Positions 36,981 through 46,088 of a stretch of 60,688 nt of DNA are shown piece by piece. Made by a program: the position numbers and the translations under genes. Origin of the DNA: Methanobrevibacter sp. (GTDB taxonomy: Archaea > Methanobacteriota > Methanobacteria > Methanobacteriales > Methanobacteriaceae); NCBI RefSeq assembly GCF_030539555.1, contig NZ_JAUNXX010000003.1:1-60688 (forward strand), given 5' to 3'. How positions within the stretch are numbered: the first letter of the stretch is position 1; every line of letters starts with the position of its first letter. Under the pieces are notes generated by a model. That model was not told the DNA's origin and made no database searches. It saw only the letters and a program-made list of their open reading frames with translations.

Positions 36981-37035
36981 GTCTCACCCCTATCATTATA
37001 ACAATAATTATATTGATACTTCTATAAAAAAAGTT

Positions 37036-37827
37036 TTATTTATAAGTAACTTTAATTTTTTTGTGGGGGATTGTTCTCATGAATTTAAGTTTAGGATATC
37101 CGATAATAAAAGAAGAGTACAAATGTTTTTTTGAATCTATTTCTGGGAAAAAGTTCATTAATTTTTCATGATTGATTTCATCAGCCTTGAGAATAAACAA
37201 TGAATAGAAACCACCAAGGCCTAATGAATAAGCAAGCAATTCCAAACGAGTATTTGCTATAACAGCACTTGTTTTATCTGTTGAAAAGGTCAATATCAAT
37301 TGTCTACCTTCCCATAGCAACGGATGGTACTTTTTAGTAGTGTTATCATTTAAATATTCACCAAATTCCTTAATTCTGAAAAATTCGTCCTCTTCAACTT
37401 TAATTATTTCATAAACAAGTTCCATGAATTCATCCAATTTTTCATCTACAACCACGAATTCAACATCCTGCTCATTTTGAGCTGACGGAGAGTAATAAGC
37501 GCCTTCAAATAATTTAAAAAAAGTTTTTTCATCTATTTTTTTATTTTTAAACCAACGAACAGACCTTCTTTGCTTTAATAATTGAAGCAAATCATCATAA
37601 CTGATTGGAATTTCACGAGGATCATAATCAACAATCCTATCTTCGTGACCTTCAAAAGACTTTAAAGTGATTGCGTTCTCTTTGCAGATAGCCATACAGT
37701 GCCCGCATTCAAAACAGTTATTTCCTGTTTCAGTGGCAAAATCCTCTACAACAATATTGTCTCGAATACAAACGCGTTGGCAGAGTTTGCAAGCTTTGCA
37801 TAATTCTTCATTTATAATCAGTTTCAT
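37036..37827 (-). CDS. Ferredoxin-nitroreductase fusion protein
   Basis: A 263-residue protein. Two [4Fe-4S] motifs stand at the N-terminus (CKACKLCQRVC at C10-C20, and CFECGHCMAIC near 38-48), followed by a nitroreductase FMN domain from about 85 (LLKQRRSVRWFKNKKID; GAYYSPSAQNEQ; ELLAYSLGLGGFYS). Such fusions accept electrons through the clusters to reduce small organic substrates at FMN; the substrate is unknown. Its ATG overlaps the amidohydrolase stop as ATGA, so the two are translationally coupled. Confidence 0.88.
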   Translation of the reverse strand: MKLIINEELCKACKLCQRVCIRDNIVVEDFATETGNNCFECGHCMAICKENAITLKSFEGHEDRIVDYDPREIPISYDDLLQLLKQRRSVRWFKNKKIDEKTFFKLFEGAYYSPSAQNEQDVEFVVVDEKLDEFMELVYEIIKVEEDEFFRIKEFGEYLNDNTTKKYHPLLWEGRQLILTFSTDKTSAVIANTRLELLAYSLGLGGFYSLFILKADEINHEKLMNFFPEIDSKKHLYSSFIIGYPKLKFMRTIPHKKIKVTYK

Positions 37828-39038
37828 TTTACAATTTCACCATCTTGGAAAACATTCAGGATATTATCATTATCACTTAAAACAGAAACATCATCCAAAG
37901 GATTGGAATTAACTAAAATCAAATCAGCAATATAATTTTCTTTAATCAAACCCAAATTATCCTGATTCAAATATTGTGCAGCTTTAATAGTTCCGCTGGC
38001 TATTGCCTCATCATTTGACATCCCAATATCCACCAAATGAGTTAGTTCTTCCAAGTTGTGTCCATGAGGAATAACACCACTATCCGTTCCCATTAATATA
38101 TTGACTCCTTCATCATAGGCTAGAGAAATGTTTTCCTTATGAACTTTAACTATTTCTTTTAATTTTTCTGTTTTTTCTTTTGCATAGCTATCCCATGCAG
38201 GAAAACCATTTTTGTATAAGAATTGATGGACCAAAAGTGTTGGAACTAAACTTACATTCTTTTTAACCATTTTTTGAGCGGTTTTTTTATCGATGAATGT
38301 TCCATGTTCAATTGATGAAAATCCCGCATCGATGCAATTTTTCATTCCTTTTAAACTATGGCAGTGCGCTGAAACCTTCATATCATTTGCACATGCTTCA
38401 TTAACAATTGTCTTAAGTTCTTTTTTGTTGAATTGTGAAAATTCAGGAGAGGTGTTTGTTGTTAAAACTCCCCCACTACACATTACCTTAATAAAATCAG
38501 CACCTGCCCTTTTTATTTCGCGGGTCTTTTTTAGAACTTCCTCTATACCATCACATCTTCCTTTTGGAAACCCAGGATATATTATTTCCATGTCAAATCC
38601 GGAAGGCAACAGCAAATCAAAATGTCCTCCGGTCATAACCAATGGAGTGATTGACAAATAGATTTTTGGAGCCGTGAATAGTTTTCTTTGTTGGGCTAAT
38701 TTGAAACTTAAATCTGCTGATCCGCAATCCCTAATTGAAGTGACCCCGGCATCGATTGTTTGAAGTGCATGGGGAACTGCATTGTAGAAATGAATTCCCA
38801 GGGGATTTGCCATATTTTCCTCTTTGTGAAATCCTTTTGCGAAAATATGGCTATGACAATCAATAAAACCGCTGAGCAAATAATTATCCTGACCATCAAT
38901 TACTGTAACATTTTCTTTAGAATTAATTTTTCCTGAAGATATTTCTTTGATTTTATTATCTTCAATTAAAACATTATGCCCGGTTTTTATTTCCTCAAAT
39001 GGGTTGATGACATTTACATTTTGTATTAGAGTTTGCAT
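37824..39038 (-). CDS. Amidohydrolase family protein (imidazolonepropionase-like)
   Basis: A 404-residue metal-dependent hydrolase. GFIDCHSHIFAKGFH holds the HxH ligands (H62, H64); VMCSGG, SAHCHSLKGMKNCIDAGFSSIEHG and LMGTDSGVIPHG supply the Lys, His and Asp ligands in the order seen in prolidase-like or imidazolonepropionase-like members. The substrate cannot be told. It is between the phosphomevalonate dehydratase small subunit (nine-base gap) and the ferredoxin-nitroreductase (four-base overlap). Confidence 0.88.
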   Translation of the reverse strand: MQTLIQNVNVINPFEEIKTGHNVLIEDNKIKEISSGKINSKENVTVIDGQDNYLLSGFIDCHSHIFAKGFHKEENMANPLGIHFYNAVPHALQTIDAGVTSIRDCGSADLSFKLAQQRKLFTAPKIYLSITPLVMTGGHFDLLLPSGFDMEIIYPGFPKGRCDGIEEVLKKTREIKRAGADFIKVMCSGGVLTTNTSPEFSQFNKKELKTIVNEACANDMKVSAHCHSLKGMKNCIDAGFSSIEHGTFIDKKTAQKMVKKNVSLVPTLLVHQFLYKNGFPAWDSYAKEKTEKLKEIVKVHKENISLAYDEGVNILMGTDSGVIPHGHNLEELTHLVDIGMSNDEAIASGTIKAAQYLNQDNLGLIKENYIADLILVNSNPLDDVSVLSDNDNILNVFQDGEIVK

Positions 39039-39047
39039 TTGAATCGC

Positions 39048-39437
39048 CTATAAAATTTCTATAGTTCCATTATCCCCATCAACTTCGACTAAAGTCCCAT
39101 TTGTCAAGTCCTTAGTTTCAGTCGGTGAGTCCACCATAGGAATATCAGACATTATAGCCCCAGTAGCTATAATTGGTTCAGCATTAAGGCAAATTATCGC
39201 TTTAGGAGCAGTGTTGTTTTTCATCATTTGAAAAATAACATAAGAACCAACTGTCGAACCTTTTCCACCAGGAATGAACAAGACCTTATCTTTAATTATC
39301 TGACCTTTCAATTCATGATTAGGATCAATAATTTCACCATTTTCCGGATTTACACCACCAAGAAAACTAATTGGCTCTGATGAAACAATTAATTCCCCTT
39401 TTGCTTTACCCTTTGCAATATTTCTACAATCAATCAT
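39048..39437 (-). CDS. Phosphomevalonate dehydratase small subunit (aconitase X swivel, DUF126)
   Basis: A 129-residue swivelling domain. [37 protein letters not shown] and [19 protein letters not shown] match the small subunit of aconitase X-type enzymes. In archaea this partners a large subunit to dehydrate mevalonate 5-phosphate in the modified mevalonate pathway, used to make archaeal lipids. The large-subunit gene is not in this window. Embedded in a chain of closely spaced minus-strand genes. Confidence 0.88.
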   Translation of the reverse strand: MIDCRNIAKGKAKGELIVSSEPISFLGGVNPENGEIIDPNHELKGQIIKDKVLFIPGGKGSTVGSYVIFQMMKNNTAPKAIICLNAEPIIATGAIMSDIPMVDSPTETKDLTNGTLVEVDGDNGTIEIL

Positions 39438-39451
39438 TAAATCACCCCAAT

Positions 39452-40234
39452 CTAGAATAATTTATCTTCCACTGCTTCTCCTCTGTTAATAGCTTCTGTG
39501 GTTTTAATAGCATCAACTAAAGCCCAAAGCCAAACTATAATAACCAAAACAAGTCCTACGAGAATGAATATGAGAATAAATGAAACAATATATGCAATTA
39601 TAAAACTAATTCCTTTTGTGGTTAGCCCGTTATATAAGTGGCCCAAACCTGGGAACAGGAAACTTAATATTGCAGCCAATAAAACACTTTTTTCGCCACT
39701 TGAAGCAAGACCTGCAACTCTGACACCGCAATGTGGGCAAATTTCAGCATTAATGCTAATTTTTTTACCGCAGGATTGACAGAATTTTGTTTGGGGTGCT
39801 TGCTCTTCTTGATTTAATTTGAATCCACATTGTGGACAAAATGGAGCACCCGATACAATCTCTGCACCACAATTAGTACAGAACTTAGATTTTTTAACTG
39901 TATTAACTTCAATAACTTCTTTATCGGCTGTTTCAACTTCAATTTCCTCAGAATCAGCACCATCCTCTTCAACTTCAACAGTTTCAGCAGGAACAACCAC
40001 ATCAGAAACAACATCAACATCTTCAACTTCAACAGTTTCAGCAGGAACAACCTCTTCAACCGGTTCATTAACCGGCTCATCCTCAACAGGTTTTTCAGCA
40101 AATTTAGCATCTATAGTATTTTCAACTTCACCAACAGATTCCTTGACATCATCTACTTTTGGAAGAATAGAACCACAGTTAGAACAGAATTTTGCATCTT
40201 TTACTTCTTTTCCACAATCAGGACATATTACCAT
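39452..40234 (-). CDS. Three zinc ribbons plus TM2-like membrane domain
   Basis: A 260-residue protein. Zinc ribbons appear at the N-terminus ([14 protein letters not shown]) and at about 117-165 ([28 protein letters not shown]). Between them is an acidic Val/Glu-rich linker with a repeated VPAETVEVE unit. The C-terminus (about 180-245) resembles TM2: [16 protein letters not shown], then two helices and a WALVDAI segment. It probably is a membrane-tethered adaptor, but function is unknown. Located eight bases after truD. Confidence 0.8.
   Translation of the reverse strand: MVICPDCGKEVKDAKFCSNCGSILPKVDDVKESVGEVENTIDAKFAEKPVEDEPVNEPVEEVVPAETVEVEDVDVVSDVVVPAETVEVEEDGADSEEIEVETADKEVIEVNTVKKSKFCTNCGAEIVSGAPFCPQCGFKLNQEEQAPQTKFCQSCGKKISINAEICPHCGVRVAGLASSGEKSVLLAAILSFLFPGLGHLYNGLTTKGISFIIAYIVSFILIFILVGLVLVIIVWLWALVDAIKTTEAINRGEAVEDKLF
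39967..40052. repeat. Exact 32-base direct repeat inside the zinc-ribbon gene
   Basis: Identical 32-base copies at 39967-39998 and 40021-40052, period 54 bases (18 codons). They encode the two VPAETVEVE units of the acidic linker. Complete identity, including synonymous positions, points to a recent duplication or gene-internal slippage. Confidence 0.8.
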
Positions 40235-40242
40235 TTTATCAC

Positions 40243-41505
40243 CTAAACAACATCTTTTTTCATTATTTCTCTTAGAACAGCCGTAGCATAAGAACCTTTA
40301 TTAATAGAAAATTCACATAAAACACCATCATCAGTAGGAATGGCCGAAGCATCCCAAACTTGAAAACGCATGGATCTCCTAAGCCCATGACTCCCCAAAC
40401 GTGGCATTTTCGGAACTTTAAAATCTTCTTTTACCAAATTATAATTTGTCAATATGTTCTCTTCCATTTCTCCCACAATTCCCCCTGCAAATGGAACTTT
40501 AGTGCCGTATAGCGGACATGTTGGACTAGCTTGGAAATTATCAATTAATTCTTGGAATTCTTCAGGGGTTTTATCACGAACAATATGTTCCTCACAGTCA
40601 ATAATAATATCTCCCTCAACATATTTGTTTATTCCCATTTCAACCCTATTGCTTACGGCTTCATTGAACAAATAAGATTGATAAGCATGTACAAACATTC
40701 TCTGCAGAGGTTTTGGAATAGCATGTAATGCATTCATATAGGATTTATCACTTAATTCTCCCTTTTTGGAATCCTTGATTAACTCCTTAATCATCATTTT
40801 TTCGTATCTCATCCCTTTACCCATTAAATTTAAGGATTCCTCAAGATTGCCCTCATCAAAGGCTTGTCTTGCCATTTTATTTTCTTCACTTTCGTCTTCA
40901 ACAGGATTTCCAATGTATCTGCCAACAGCTTTTTCCAAATCGTTTTCAACTAAAGCTTCTCCAACCAAATGTGTGATTGTTCTTGGCTTCCCAAATCTCT
41001 GCCAGCCAAAATAATTAGGAACACCAGTGATTTCCAATTGTTTTAAAACATCATTGGAAATACTTGCACTTTCTTCAATATCATCCAAATCCTTAATTAA
41101 AATTTTAAACTTGTTTCCCTTAAGCTGGCCCATTCTAAGCTTTTTGCGACCTCGAATAATTTTTAAAAAATCAGTTTTATAGATTTTCCCGTCCAATGCC
41201 TTAACCTGGTTGAGCTGCTCCTCTGAGTCCATATTGGCAATGCAAATCCATTGGCGAGTTATGGCCTTCTTATCTTTCATTCCGGCAAAGCCCATTCTCT
41301 TTCTTGAGATATGCAAATCACGGGCAATGTCCAAAACAACATCCAACGTGGTCCTTCCCAATTTTTCAATCCAGATATAAACGTTTGGACCTTCTCCTTC
41401 CGGAATAATTTCGGGAATTTCTTCTACATAAAAATCTTCATATTGGTTTCTGATAGTTCCACCAATACCCTTTTCACAAGTAACATAAGTATTAGCATTC
41501 AACAT
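40243..41505 (-). CDS. truD: tRNA pseudouridine synthase D
   Basis: A 420-residue enzyme that makes pseudouridine 13 in tRNA. FAGMKDKKAITRQWICI carries the catalytic Asp (D78). NYFGWQRFG, AYQSYLFNEAVSNR and the C-terminal RSMRFQVWD and INKGSYATAVLREI are TruD signatures, and the TRUD insertion domain is present. The ATG at 41505 follows GTGATTATT; the frame stays open back through the upstream tRNA, but that extension is tRNA sequence. It begins 20 bases after tRNA-Arg(GCG) and probably shares its transcript. Confidence 0.94.
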   Translation of the reverse strand: MLNANTYVTCEKGIGGTIRNQYEDFYVEEIPEIIPEGEGPNVYIWIEKLGRTTLDVVLDIARDLHISRKRMGFAGMKDKKAITRQWICIANMDSEEQLNQVKALDGKIYKTDFLKIIRGRKKLRMGQLKGNKFKILIKDLDDIEESASISNDVLKQLEITGVPNYFGWQRFGKPRTITHLVGEALVENDLEKAVGRYIGNPVEDESEENKMARQAFDEGNLEESLNLMGKGMRYEKMMIKELIKDSKKGELSDKSYMNALHAIPKPLQRMFVHAYQSYLFNEAVSNRVEMGINKYVEGDIIIDCEEHIVRDKTPEEFQELIDNFQASPTCPLYGTKVPFAGGIVGEMEENILTNYNLVKEDFKVPKMPRLGSHGLRRSMRFQVWDASAIPTDDGVLCEFSINKGSYATAVLREIMKKDVV

Positions 41506-41525
41506 AATAATCACGGAAAATATAA

Positions 41526-41599
41526 TGCCCTGGCCGGGATTTGAACCCGGGGAATGGGATCCGCAGTCCCATGTGTTATCCAAACTACACCACCAGGGC
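41526..41599 (-). tRNA. tRNA-Arg (GCG)
   Basis: A 74-nt cloverleaf: acceptor GCCCTGG/CCAGGGC, anticodon arm TGGGA-CTGCGGA-TCCCA giving anticodon GCG (codons CGC and CGU), T-arm CCGGG-TTCAAAT-CCCGG, A discriminator, no intron, no CCA. TATA-like sequence lies at about 41615-41635. Confidence 0.93.
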
Positions 41600-41649
41600 C
41601 AACAAAATAAGATAACATATAAGTATAAGAATTTTATAGTATTTAATTA

Positions 41650-42087
41650 TTACCATACCGACAATGTATATGAATAATCAGCATAGGTTCTGATGGCTAC
41701 CGATACATTATCTGCACTTGAATAATCACCTGATGATGAAAATACCTCATCATTTAAAATATTTGTTTCACTAAACCTGTAATTTTTAAGTTTTAAACTC
41801 GAAAACTTCTCATCACACAACTTGGAAACTTCATGGATTGATTCCTTTGAATTTTCATTATCATTAAGAATTACAGAAATGTCACCAATGAAAGTCCTGT
41901 CCGTGAAATTGATTTTTCCGCTTAAAATCTCCATAATATCTTCTGCATTTTTAGATTCCTTGATTTGAGCAGAATAATCTGAATTCGAAATAGAAATTGT
42001 ATAATTGAATACTAAAAATACAAACAAAAGCAAAGTAATAGCCAAAATTGCTTCAATGATAAAAATATTTCCCTTTTCATCTAACAT
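41650..42087 (-). CDS. Pilin-like membrane protein, function unknown
   Basis: A 145-residue protein. I start it at the ATG at 42087: TTTTTTATAAATC lies about 27 bases upstream, so the mRNA is probably leaderless and the longer open frame upstream is not coding. The N-terminus MLDEKGNIFIIEAILAITLL is a short charged leader and a long hydrophobic helix with a Glu inside it, as in type IV pilin-like proteins. The rest is soluble, Ser/Asp-rich, with one Cys. Prepilin processing after Gly6 is possible but the spacing to Glu is one residue longer than classical. Confidence 0.65.
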   Translation of the reverse strand: MLDEKGNIFIIEAILAITLLLFVFLVFNYTISISNSDYSAQIKESKNAEDIMEILSGKINFTDRTFIGDISVILNDNENSKESIHEVSKLCDEKFSSLKLKNYRFSETNILNDEVFSSSGDYSSADNVSVAIRTYADYSYTLSVW

Positions 42088-42184
42088 GAATAAGAATTGG
42101 AAGTAAAGATTTATAAAAAATTGTGAAGTGCAGAAGTGTGATTTTGCATACAGTCGCACTTTAAAAAAAATGAGCGTGAAAAAA

Positions 42185-43549
42185 TTAATTTTCACGAATG
42201 TGTTTAATAACTTTTTCTTTTTTGGCAATTGCAGCATCTGAAGCCTTTTGAACTTTTTCTTTCATCAATTCAAAGTCTTCGGGAGTTGTTTCGCCTACCA
42301 ATTTTTTAATCTTAGTATATGCCGCTTCTCTAAATAACGGCACTAATTTTTCCTGAGAGCCATCCTCTTTCATCAATATCGGTTCACCGGAATTGTTGAC
42401 TTCCCCAATTTCAGAAATTGCAACATCATATTTAGCAACAGCTTTTTTAATGTCACCTACAATTTCTGGAGGTGCAATCAACATCAATGAATCTGTTGAA
42501 ACACCCAATGGATCAATGTTTAATGTTTCAAGCATATTCAATACGTTTGGAGCAACCATGCCTCTGATTTCTTTTTCATAGAATTCCAAACCAACACCGG
42601 TTGTATTGGATATTTCATGTGCATCCCCTCTAAGACCTCCGTTTGTAACATCGGTCATTGCATGAATGTCTTTTACCAAATCGGCTTCAAAGAGTGCATG
42701 AGATGCTTGGACAAAATTGACATTCATTGTATCCCATACCACATCAAAGAATCCATTATAAAGTGCTGTTGTTGTTATTGTTCCTCCACCGGAACCTTCT
42801 GTTAAAAGGATGATGTCTCCTTCGGTTGCACCTTTTCTTGCAGTTGGAGGATATGCTGATACACCAACACTTCCTACAGCTGAAACGAATCTGTCACCTA
42901 AAACCATGTCTCCTCCGACACGTAAGGTACTTCCTGCAACAATCGGAACATCCACCAGTTCTGAAACTGCAGCAACACCCGCTGTAAAGTCAAATATTTT
43001 GGCAACATCTCCATCGTCTGCCAAATGAACATCACTTAAAATAGCTACAGGATCTGCTCCCATTACACATACATCCCTCAGTGTTGCACGAGTTACATGA
43101 AAACCTCCCAAAAACGGATATTCACTTAAACGTGAATGGATTCCGTCAACGGCAGTGGTAATGTAAACCTCATCGTTTTTAACCGGAGCTTTCACTACTC
43201 CTCCATCGTCCTGTTCGGAAGGATTAACCAAAGAAGCAGTATTGGTTGATGAAACAATTTCAGCTATTTTTCTGTGAACAAAGAAGTCTCCCGCACCGCG
43301 AGAACCTACTCCCATCTCACCCATCAACACATCAGCCTTATTGACACGGGCTATTTCCTTTAAGAATTCATCATTACTTTCCTGCAATTTTAAGGTGGTT
43401 GAAACTTCATCGATTACAGCCTTTGCCATTTCAATGGAGTTTCCTTCTGAAATTGTCTTGTATTCCCTGATTCTTACCGCTAAAATATCTGCCAAATCAT
43501 TATAATCATAATCATCTATTCTTGCTCTTACAAACCCTTCTATATCCAT
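42185..43549 (-). CDS. AIR synthase-related protein (PurM/HypE/SelD superfamily)
   Basis: A 454-residue protein. After a helical N-terminal region of about 75 residues the ATP-grasping PurM fold begins: MGEMGVGSRGAGDFFVH, VYITTAVDGIHSRL, RATLRDVCVMGADPVAILSD and DILLLTEGSG-type IILLTEGSGGG, then TDVTNGGLRGDAHEIS and DSLMLIAPPE. These enzymes activate a carbonyl or thiocarboxylate with ATP. The longer N-terminus separates it from plain PurM or HypE; I cannot name the substrate. It starts two bases after hisH in the cfbD-hisH unit. Confidence 0.8.
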   Translation of the reverse strand: MDIEGFVRARIDDYDYNDLADILAVRIREYKTISEGNSIEMAKAVIDEVSTTLKLQESNDEFLKEIARVNKADVLMGEMGVGSRGAGDFFVHRKIAEIVSSTNTASLVNPSEQDDGGVVKAPVKNDEVYITTAVDGIHSRLSEYPFLGGFHVTRATLRDVCVMGADPVAILSDVHLADDGDVAKIFDFTAGVAAVSELVDVPIVAGSTLRVGGDMVLGDRFVSAVGSVGVSAYPPTARKGATEGDIILLTEGSGGGTITTTALYNGFFDVVWDTMNVNFVQASHALFEADLVKDIHAMTDVTNGGLRGDAHEISNTTGVGLEFYEKEIRGMVAPNVLNMLETLNIDPLGVSTDSLMLIAPPEIVGDIKKAVAKYDVAISEIGEVNNSGEPILMKEDGSQEKLVPLFREAAYTKIKKLVGETTPEDFELMKEKVQKASDAAIAKKEKVIKHIREN

Positions 43550-43551
43550 AT

Positions 43552-44148
43552 TTATATCTCCAAATTAGTGAAATTCTTTAAAATCTTAAGTCCGGCAACA
43601 CCACTTTTTTCCGGGTGAAACTGAGTTGAAAACAAATTATTTTGACTTAAAGATGCTACAACATCCCCTCCATAATCACAGGTTCCTGCAATAATGATTT
43701 CATCATCCGGAACCACATGATAAGAATGAACGAAATAAAAGTACTCTCCATCAATACCTTCCAGAATAGGTGAGTCATTGCATACATTTAATTTATTCCA
43801 ACCCATATGTGGAATTTTGACATCACCACGCAATAATTCTGCATGCCCTTTGAATAAATCCAAACCTTTAACTCCAGGAGCTTCTTCACTTGAACTCATT
43901 AAAACCTGCTGGCCAAGACAGATTCCCAGAAATGGCTTGTCATCTGCGACATGCTCATGAATCACATCTTCAAATGGTTTTAAATTCTCCATTGCGCTTC
44001 CAAATGCTCCGACACCAGGTAAAACCAAATAATCACTATCTGCCATGAGTTCTTTATCATCAGTTATCTGATAATCAGCACCAATTTTTTTAAATCCATT
44101 TGAAATGCTTTTCAAGTTTCCGCTTTTATAATCAATTATTGTTATCAT
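43552..44148 (-). CDS. hisH: Imidazole glycerol phosphate synthase glutaminase subunit HisH
   Basis: A 198-residue glutamine amidotransferase that feeds ammonia to HisF in histidine synthesis. [13 protein letters not shown] at the N-terminus, [22 protein letters not shown] with nucleophile C77, and FHPEKSG with H178/E180 are diagnostic. The ATG at 44148 overlaps the cfbD stop as ATGA. HisF is not nearby, so this is a dispersed his gene carried in a cofactor operon. Confidence 0.95.
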   Translation of the reverse strand: MITIIDYKSGNLKSISNGFKKIGADYQITDDKELMADSDYLVLPGVGAFGSAMENLKPFEDVIHEHVADDKPFLGICLGQQVLMSSSEEAPGVKGLDLFKGHAELLRGDVKIPHMGWNKLNVCNDSPILEGIDGEYFYFVHSYHVVPDDEIIIAGTCDYGGDVVASLSQNNLFSTQFHPEKSGVAGLKILKNFTNLEI

Positions 44149-45230
44149 TCGTTTAACCACCCGATTGATGATCGAATCATTCCTCCAAAATCAGAAAATA
44201 CTATTTCATCAGTGCCCAATGTCTTTGAATGAGCATCAAGCTCCGCAACAACATGAGTGTAACCTAACCCCTTAAGAGGTTCTACCAAACGAGGCCCATC
44301 TGTTACTGCAACGGATTCTGCATCAAAATCTTCAATTGGAAATGCATGAGGCACACCAAACACGATAATCAAGTCCACATCTTTATCTTTTAAATATTCT
44401 GCTGCCTTATTTGCCGTTATAGGATATTCATCAAGACCTCCTGTGATAAAATCAGGTTTTAAATCCAGCTGATTTTTAATATTAACTGCATGCTGTCTGA
44501 TTCTTGGAAGACCAATGTTTTCATCGAGATTAGCCACAAAAATAGGTTTGTTATCCGGATTAATCTCTTTGTAGTCAAAATTTATGATATCTGAAAATAA
44601 GTATGATGTTTCCTTTTTAACATTCAATACAAAAGCAACTTTTTTATCATCTTTCAGAGCTTTAACAACAGTTTTTGCAACATTTTCTTTAGAATCACCA
44701 AAATTAGGTTTAATGTACTTACCTTGAGCCATTCCACGAGTTTTTTCGACTTCTGTTGCCTTTTCTAACATTTCAATTTGCCTGTCAGCCTCTTCACGAG
44801 GAATTACCCCACATTCAACTGCAGCATCTAAAACCATTATCGCACCAACTGTATTGTCCCCTTCACCGGACCCCCCATGAGATTCAACCGGTATAACTGT
44901 GCACGGTAAATCAGCAGTTGCTATAGCTTCTTTCATGTCTTCACCAATAATCATGCTCGCACAGGTACCTGCAATACCCATCAGTTTTGGATGAAACATG
45001 TCATATGCTTCAATCAGGGTATCGACTAATTTTTCACCTGCACCCAATATAAAATCATTTTCAGACATTCCGGTAGTTACCACACGTACACCATCACCTT
45101 CTAAAAGCCTGGCTGTTCTAAAACAGCAGCCTGTAGGCCCGTGCATAACAATAACATCAACATTCATATCCCTTAATGTGTAAAGGGTAGCGGCAATAGG
45201 ACTTGGTCTTGGATGTATAATTTTTATCAC
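44145..45230 (-). CDS. cfbD: Ni-sirohydrochlorin a,c-diamide reductive cyclase, catalytic subunit CfbD
   Basis: A nitrogenase NifD-like protein (361 residues from the GTG). With its reductase CfbC it performs the six-electron reduction and ring closure in coenzyme F430 synthesis. [35 protein letters not shown] with cluster-binding Cys, [15 protein letters not shown] and [16 protein letters not shown] are family hallmarks. The start is unclear: GTG at 45230 has no upstream SD, while AGGTGATAAAA directly precedes ATT (45221), the same spacing seen at trpE's ATG. CfbC is not in the window. Confidence 0.93.
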   Translation of the reverse strand: MIKIIHPRPSPIAATLYTLRDMNVDVIVMHGPTGCCFRTARLLEGDGVRVVTTGMSENDFILGAGEKLVDTLIEAYDMFHPKLMGIAGTCASMIIGEDMKEAIATADLPCTVIPVESHGGSGEGDNTVGAIMVLDAAVECGVIPREEADRQIEMLEKATEVEKTRGMAQGKYIKPNFGDSKENVAKTVVKALKDDKKVAFVLNVKKETSYLFSDIINFDYKEINPDNKPIFVANLDENIGLPRIRQHAVNIKNQLDLKPDFITGGLDEYPITANKAAEYLKDKDVDLIIVFGVPHAFPIEDFDAESVAVTDGPRLVEPLKGLGYTHVVAELDAHSKTLGTDEIVFSDFGGMIRSSIGWLNE

Positions 45231-45306
45231 CTAAAAAATTTTTAACAAATAAGTATTTTTAATTTGTAATTAATATAATTAATTAACAAATTCCGGAGAT
45301 TGCATT

Positions 45307-45705
45307 ATGAAACTTGACAAAGAAATTTTAGAAGAAAAAATCAGAGAATACAGAAAATTCAAAAGCTGCTCAGAATCAACATTGATGGGGCTTTGTGAAA
45401 CTGCAGAATATCCAATTTCTCAAGCAGAAATGGTGAAATTGGGATGCGGATTTGCAGGTGGAATAGGAGGAACATTTGATGAGGGAACCTGCGGTGCCGT
45501 AACTGGCGCATTAATAGCAAACGGATTGGTAATTGATGACCCATCAAAAATTAAAGCAAACGCTAAAGAAATATTCAACACATTTAAAGAGGAATATGGA
45601 AGTGTATGTTGCGGTACAATAACCAATAACGGAGAAGATAAATCTCCATGTGTTGACTGCTGCGTATTTATTGCAAATAAAGTAGCTGATTTATGGGACG
45701 AATAA
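45307..45705 (+). CDS. C_GCAxxG_C_C family redox-like protein
   Basis: A 132-residue protein. The name-giving Cys pattern is visible: SCSESTL, then GCGFAGGIGG (GC..G), EGTCGAVTGALIA, SVCCGTI and a final CVDCCVFI. The family (TIGR01909-type) occurs widely in anaerobes and is thought to be a redox or metal-binding protein, with no proven function. GGAGATTG precedes the ATG. Divergent from cfbD. Confidence 0.88.
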   Translation: MKLDKEILEEKIREYRKFKSCSESTLMGLCETAEYPISQAEMVKLGCGFAGGIGGTFDEGTCGAVTGALIANGLVIDDPSKIKANAKEIFNTFKEEYGSVCCGTITNNGEDKSPCVDCCVFIANKVADLWDE

Positions 45706-45789
45706 TTAGCAACTATTAAATTAAATAGTTGAAAATATAAAATTAATAGCAAATTTTATAAAAAAATGTACATCTAGTAGTGTGATATT

Positions 45790-46065
45790 GTGTCTGAAAA
45801 TGAATTATATAAAAAAGCAGAAAGAAGGGCTGATGAAAAGATTGGCTTTTATCGCCACTTATACAGTTTTATCATTGTCAATGTCATTTTCATTATTATG
45901 AATGTTATCTTTTTTAAAGGCGACTGGTGGTTTTATTGGATAACCGGATTTTGGGGAATCGGACTGATATTCCACTTCCTGAAAACATTTGTCTTAAATG
46001 AAAAACTTGATGGTGACTACAGAGACAAGATGATTGAAAAAGAAATGGAAAAAATGAAAAAATAA
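45790..46065 (+). CDS. 2TM domain protein
   Basis: A 91-residue protein starting at GTG (45790) behind GTGATATT. Two membrane helices (about 26-43 and 51-69) are bracketed by charged helices: AERRADEKIGFYRHLYSFII leads in, and NEKLDGDYRDKMIEKEMEKM closes. This matches the small 2TM domain family, often fused to or near two-component sensors and regulators; here it stands alone just before the SLATT-like gene (23 bases), so the two may be cotranscribed. Confidence 0.8.
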   Translation: MSENELYKKAERRADEKIGFYRHLYSFIIVNVIFIIMNVIFFKGDWWFYWITGFWGIGLIFHFLKTFVLNEKLDGDYRDKMIEKEMEKMKK

Positions 46066-46088
46066 TCCTGCAAAAATATCGTGTTTAA

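Noticed and set aside
39814-40286. Leu-, Phe/Asn- and Ser/Thr-rich ORFs around the zinc-ribbon gene
   Set aside because: These are shadow frames of the repetitive acidic linker; the zinc-ribbon frame has clear CxxC motifs and a membrane domain.
41506-41583. N-terminal extension of TruD into the tRNA-Arg gene
   Set aside because: The extra residues are the tRNA sequence read as protein; a proper SD and ATG lie at 41505.
42120-42165. Possible hairpin between the pilin-like and AIR synthase genes
   Set aside because: AAGTGC and GCACTT can pair but the loop is over 20 bases and the inner stem does not form; too weak to call.
42088-42237. N-terminal extension of the pilin-like protein
   Set aside because: It would include the TATA box and overlap the AIR synthase gene; a leaderless start at 42087 explains the data better.
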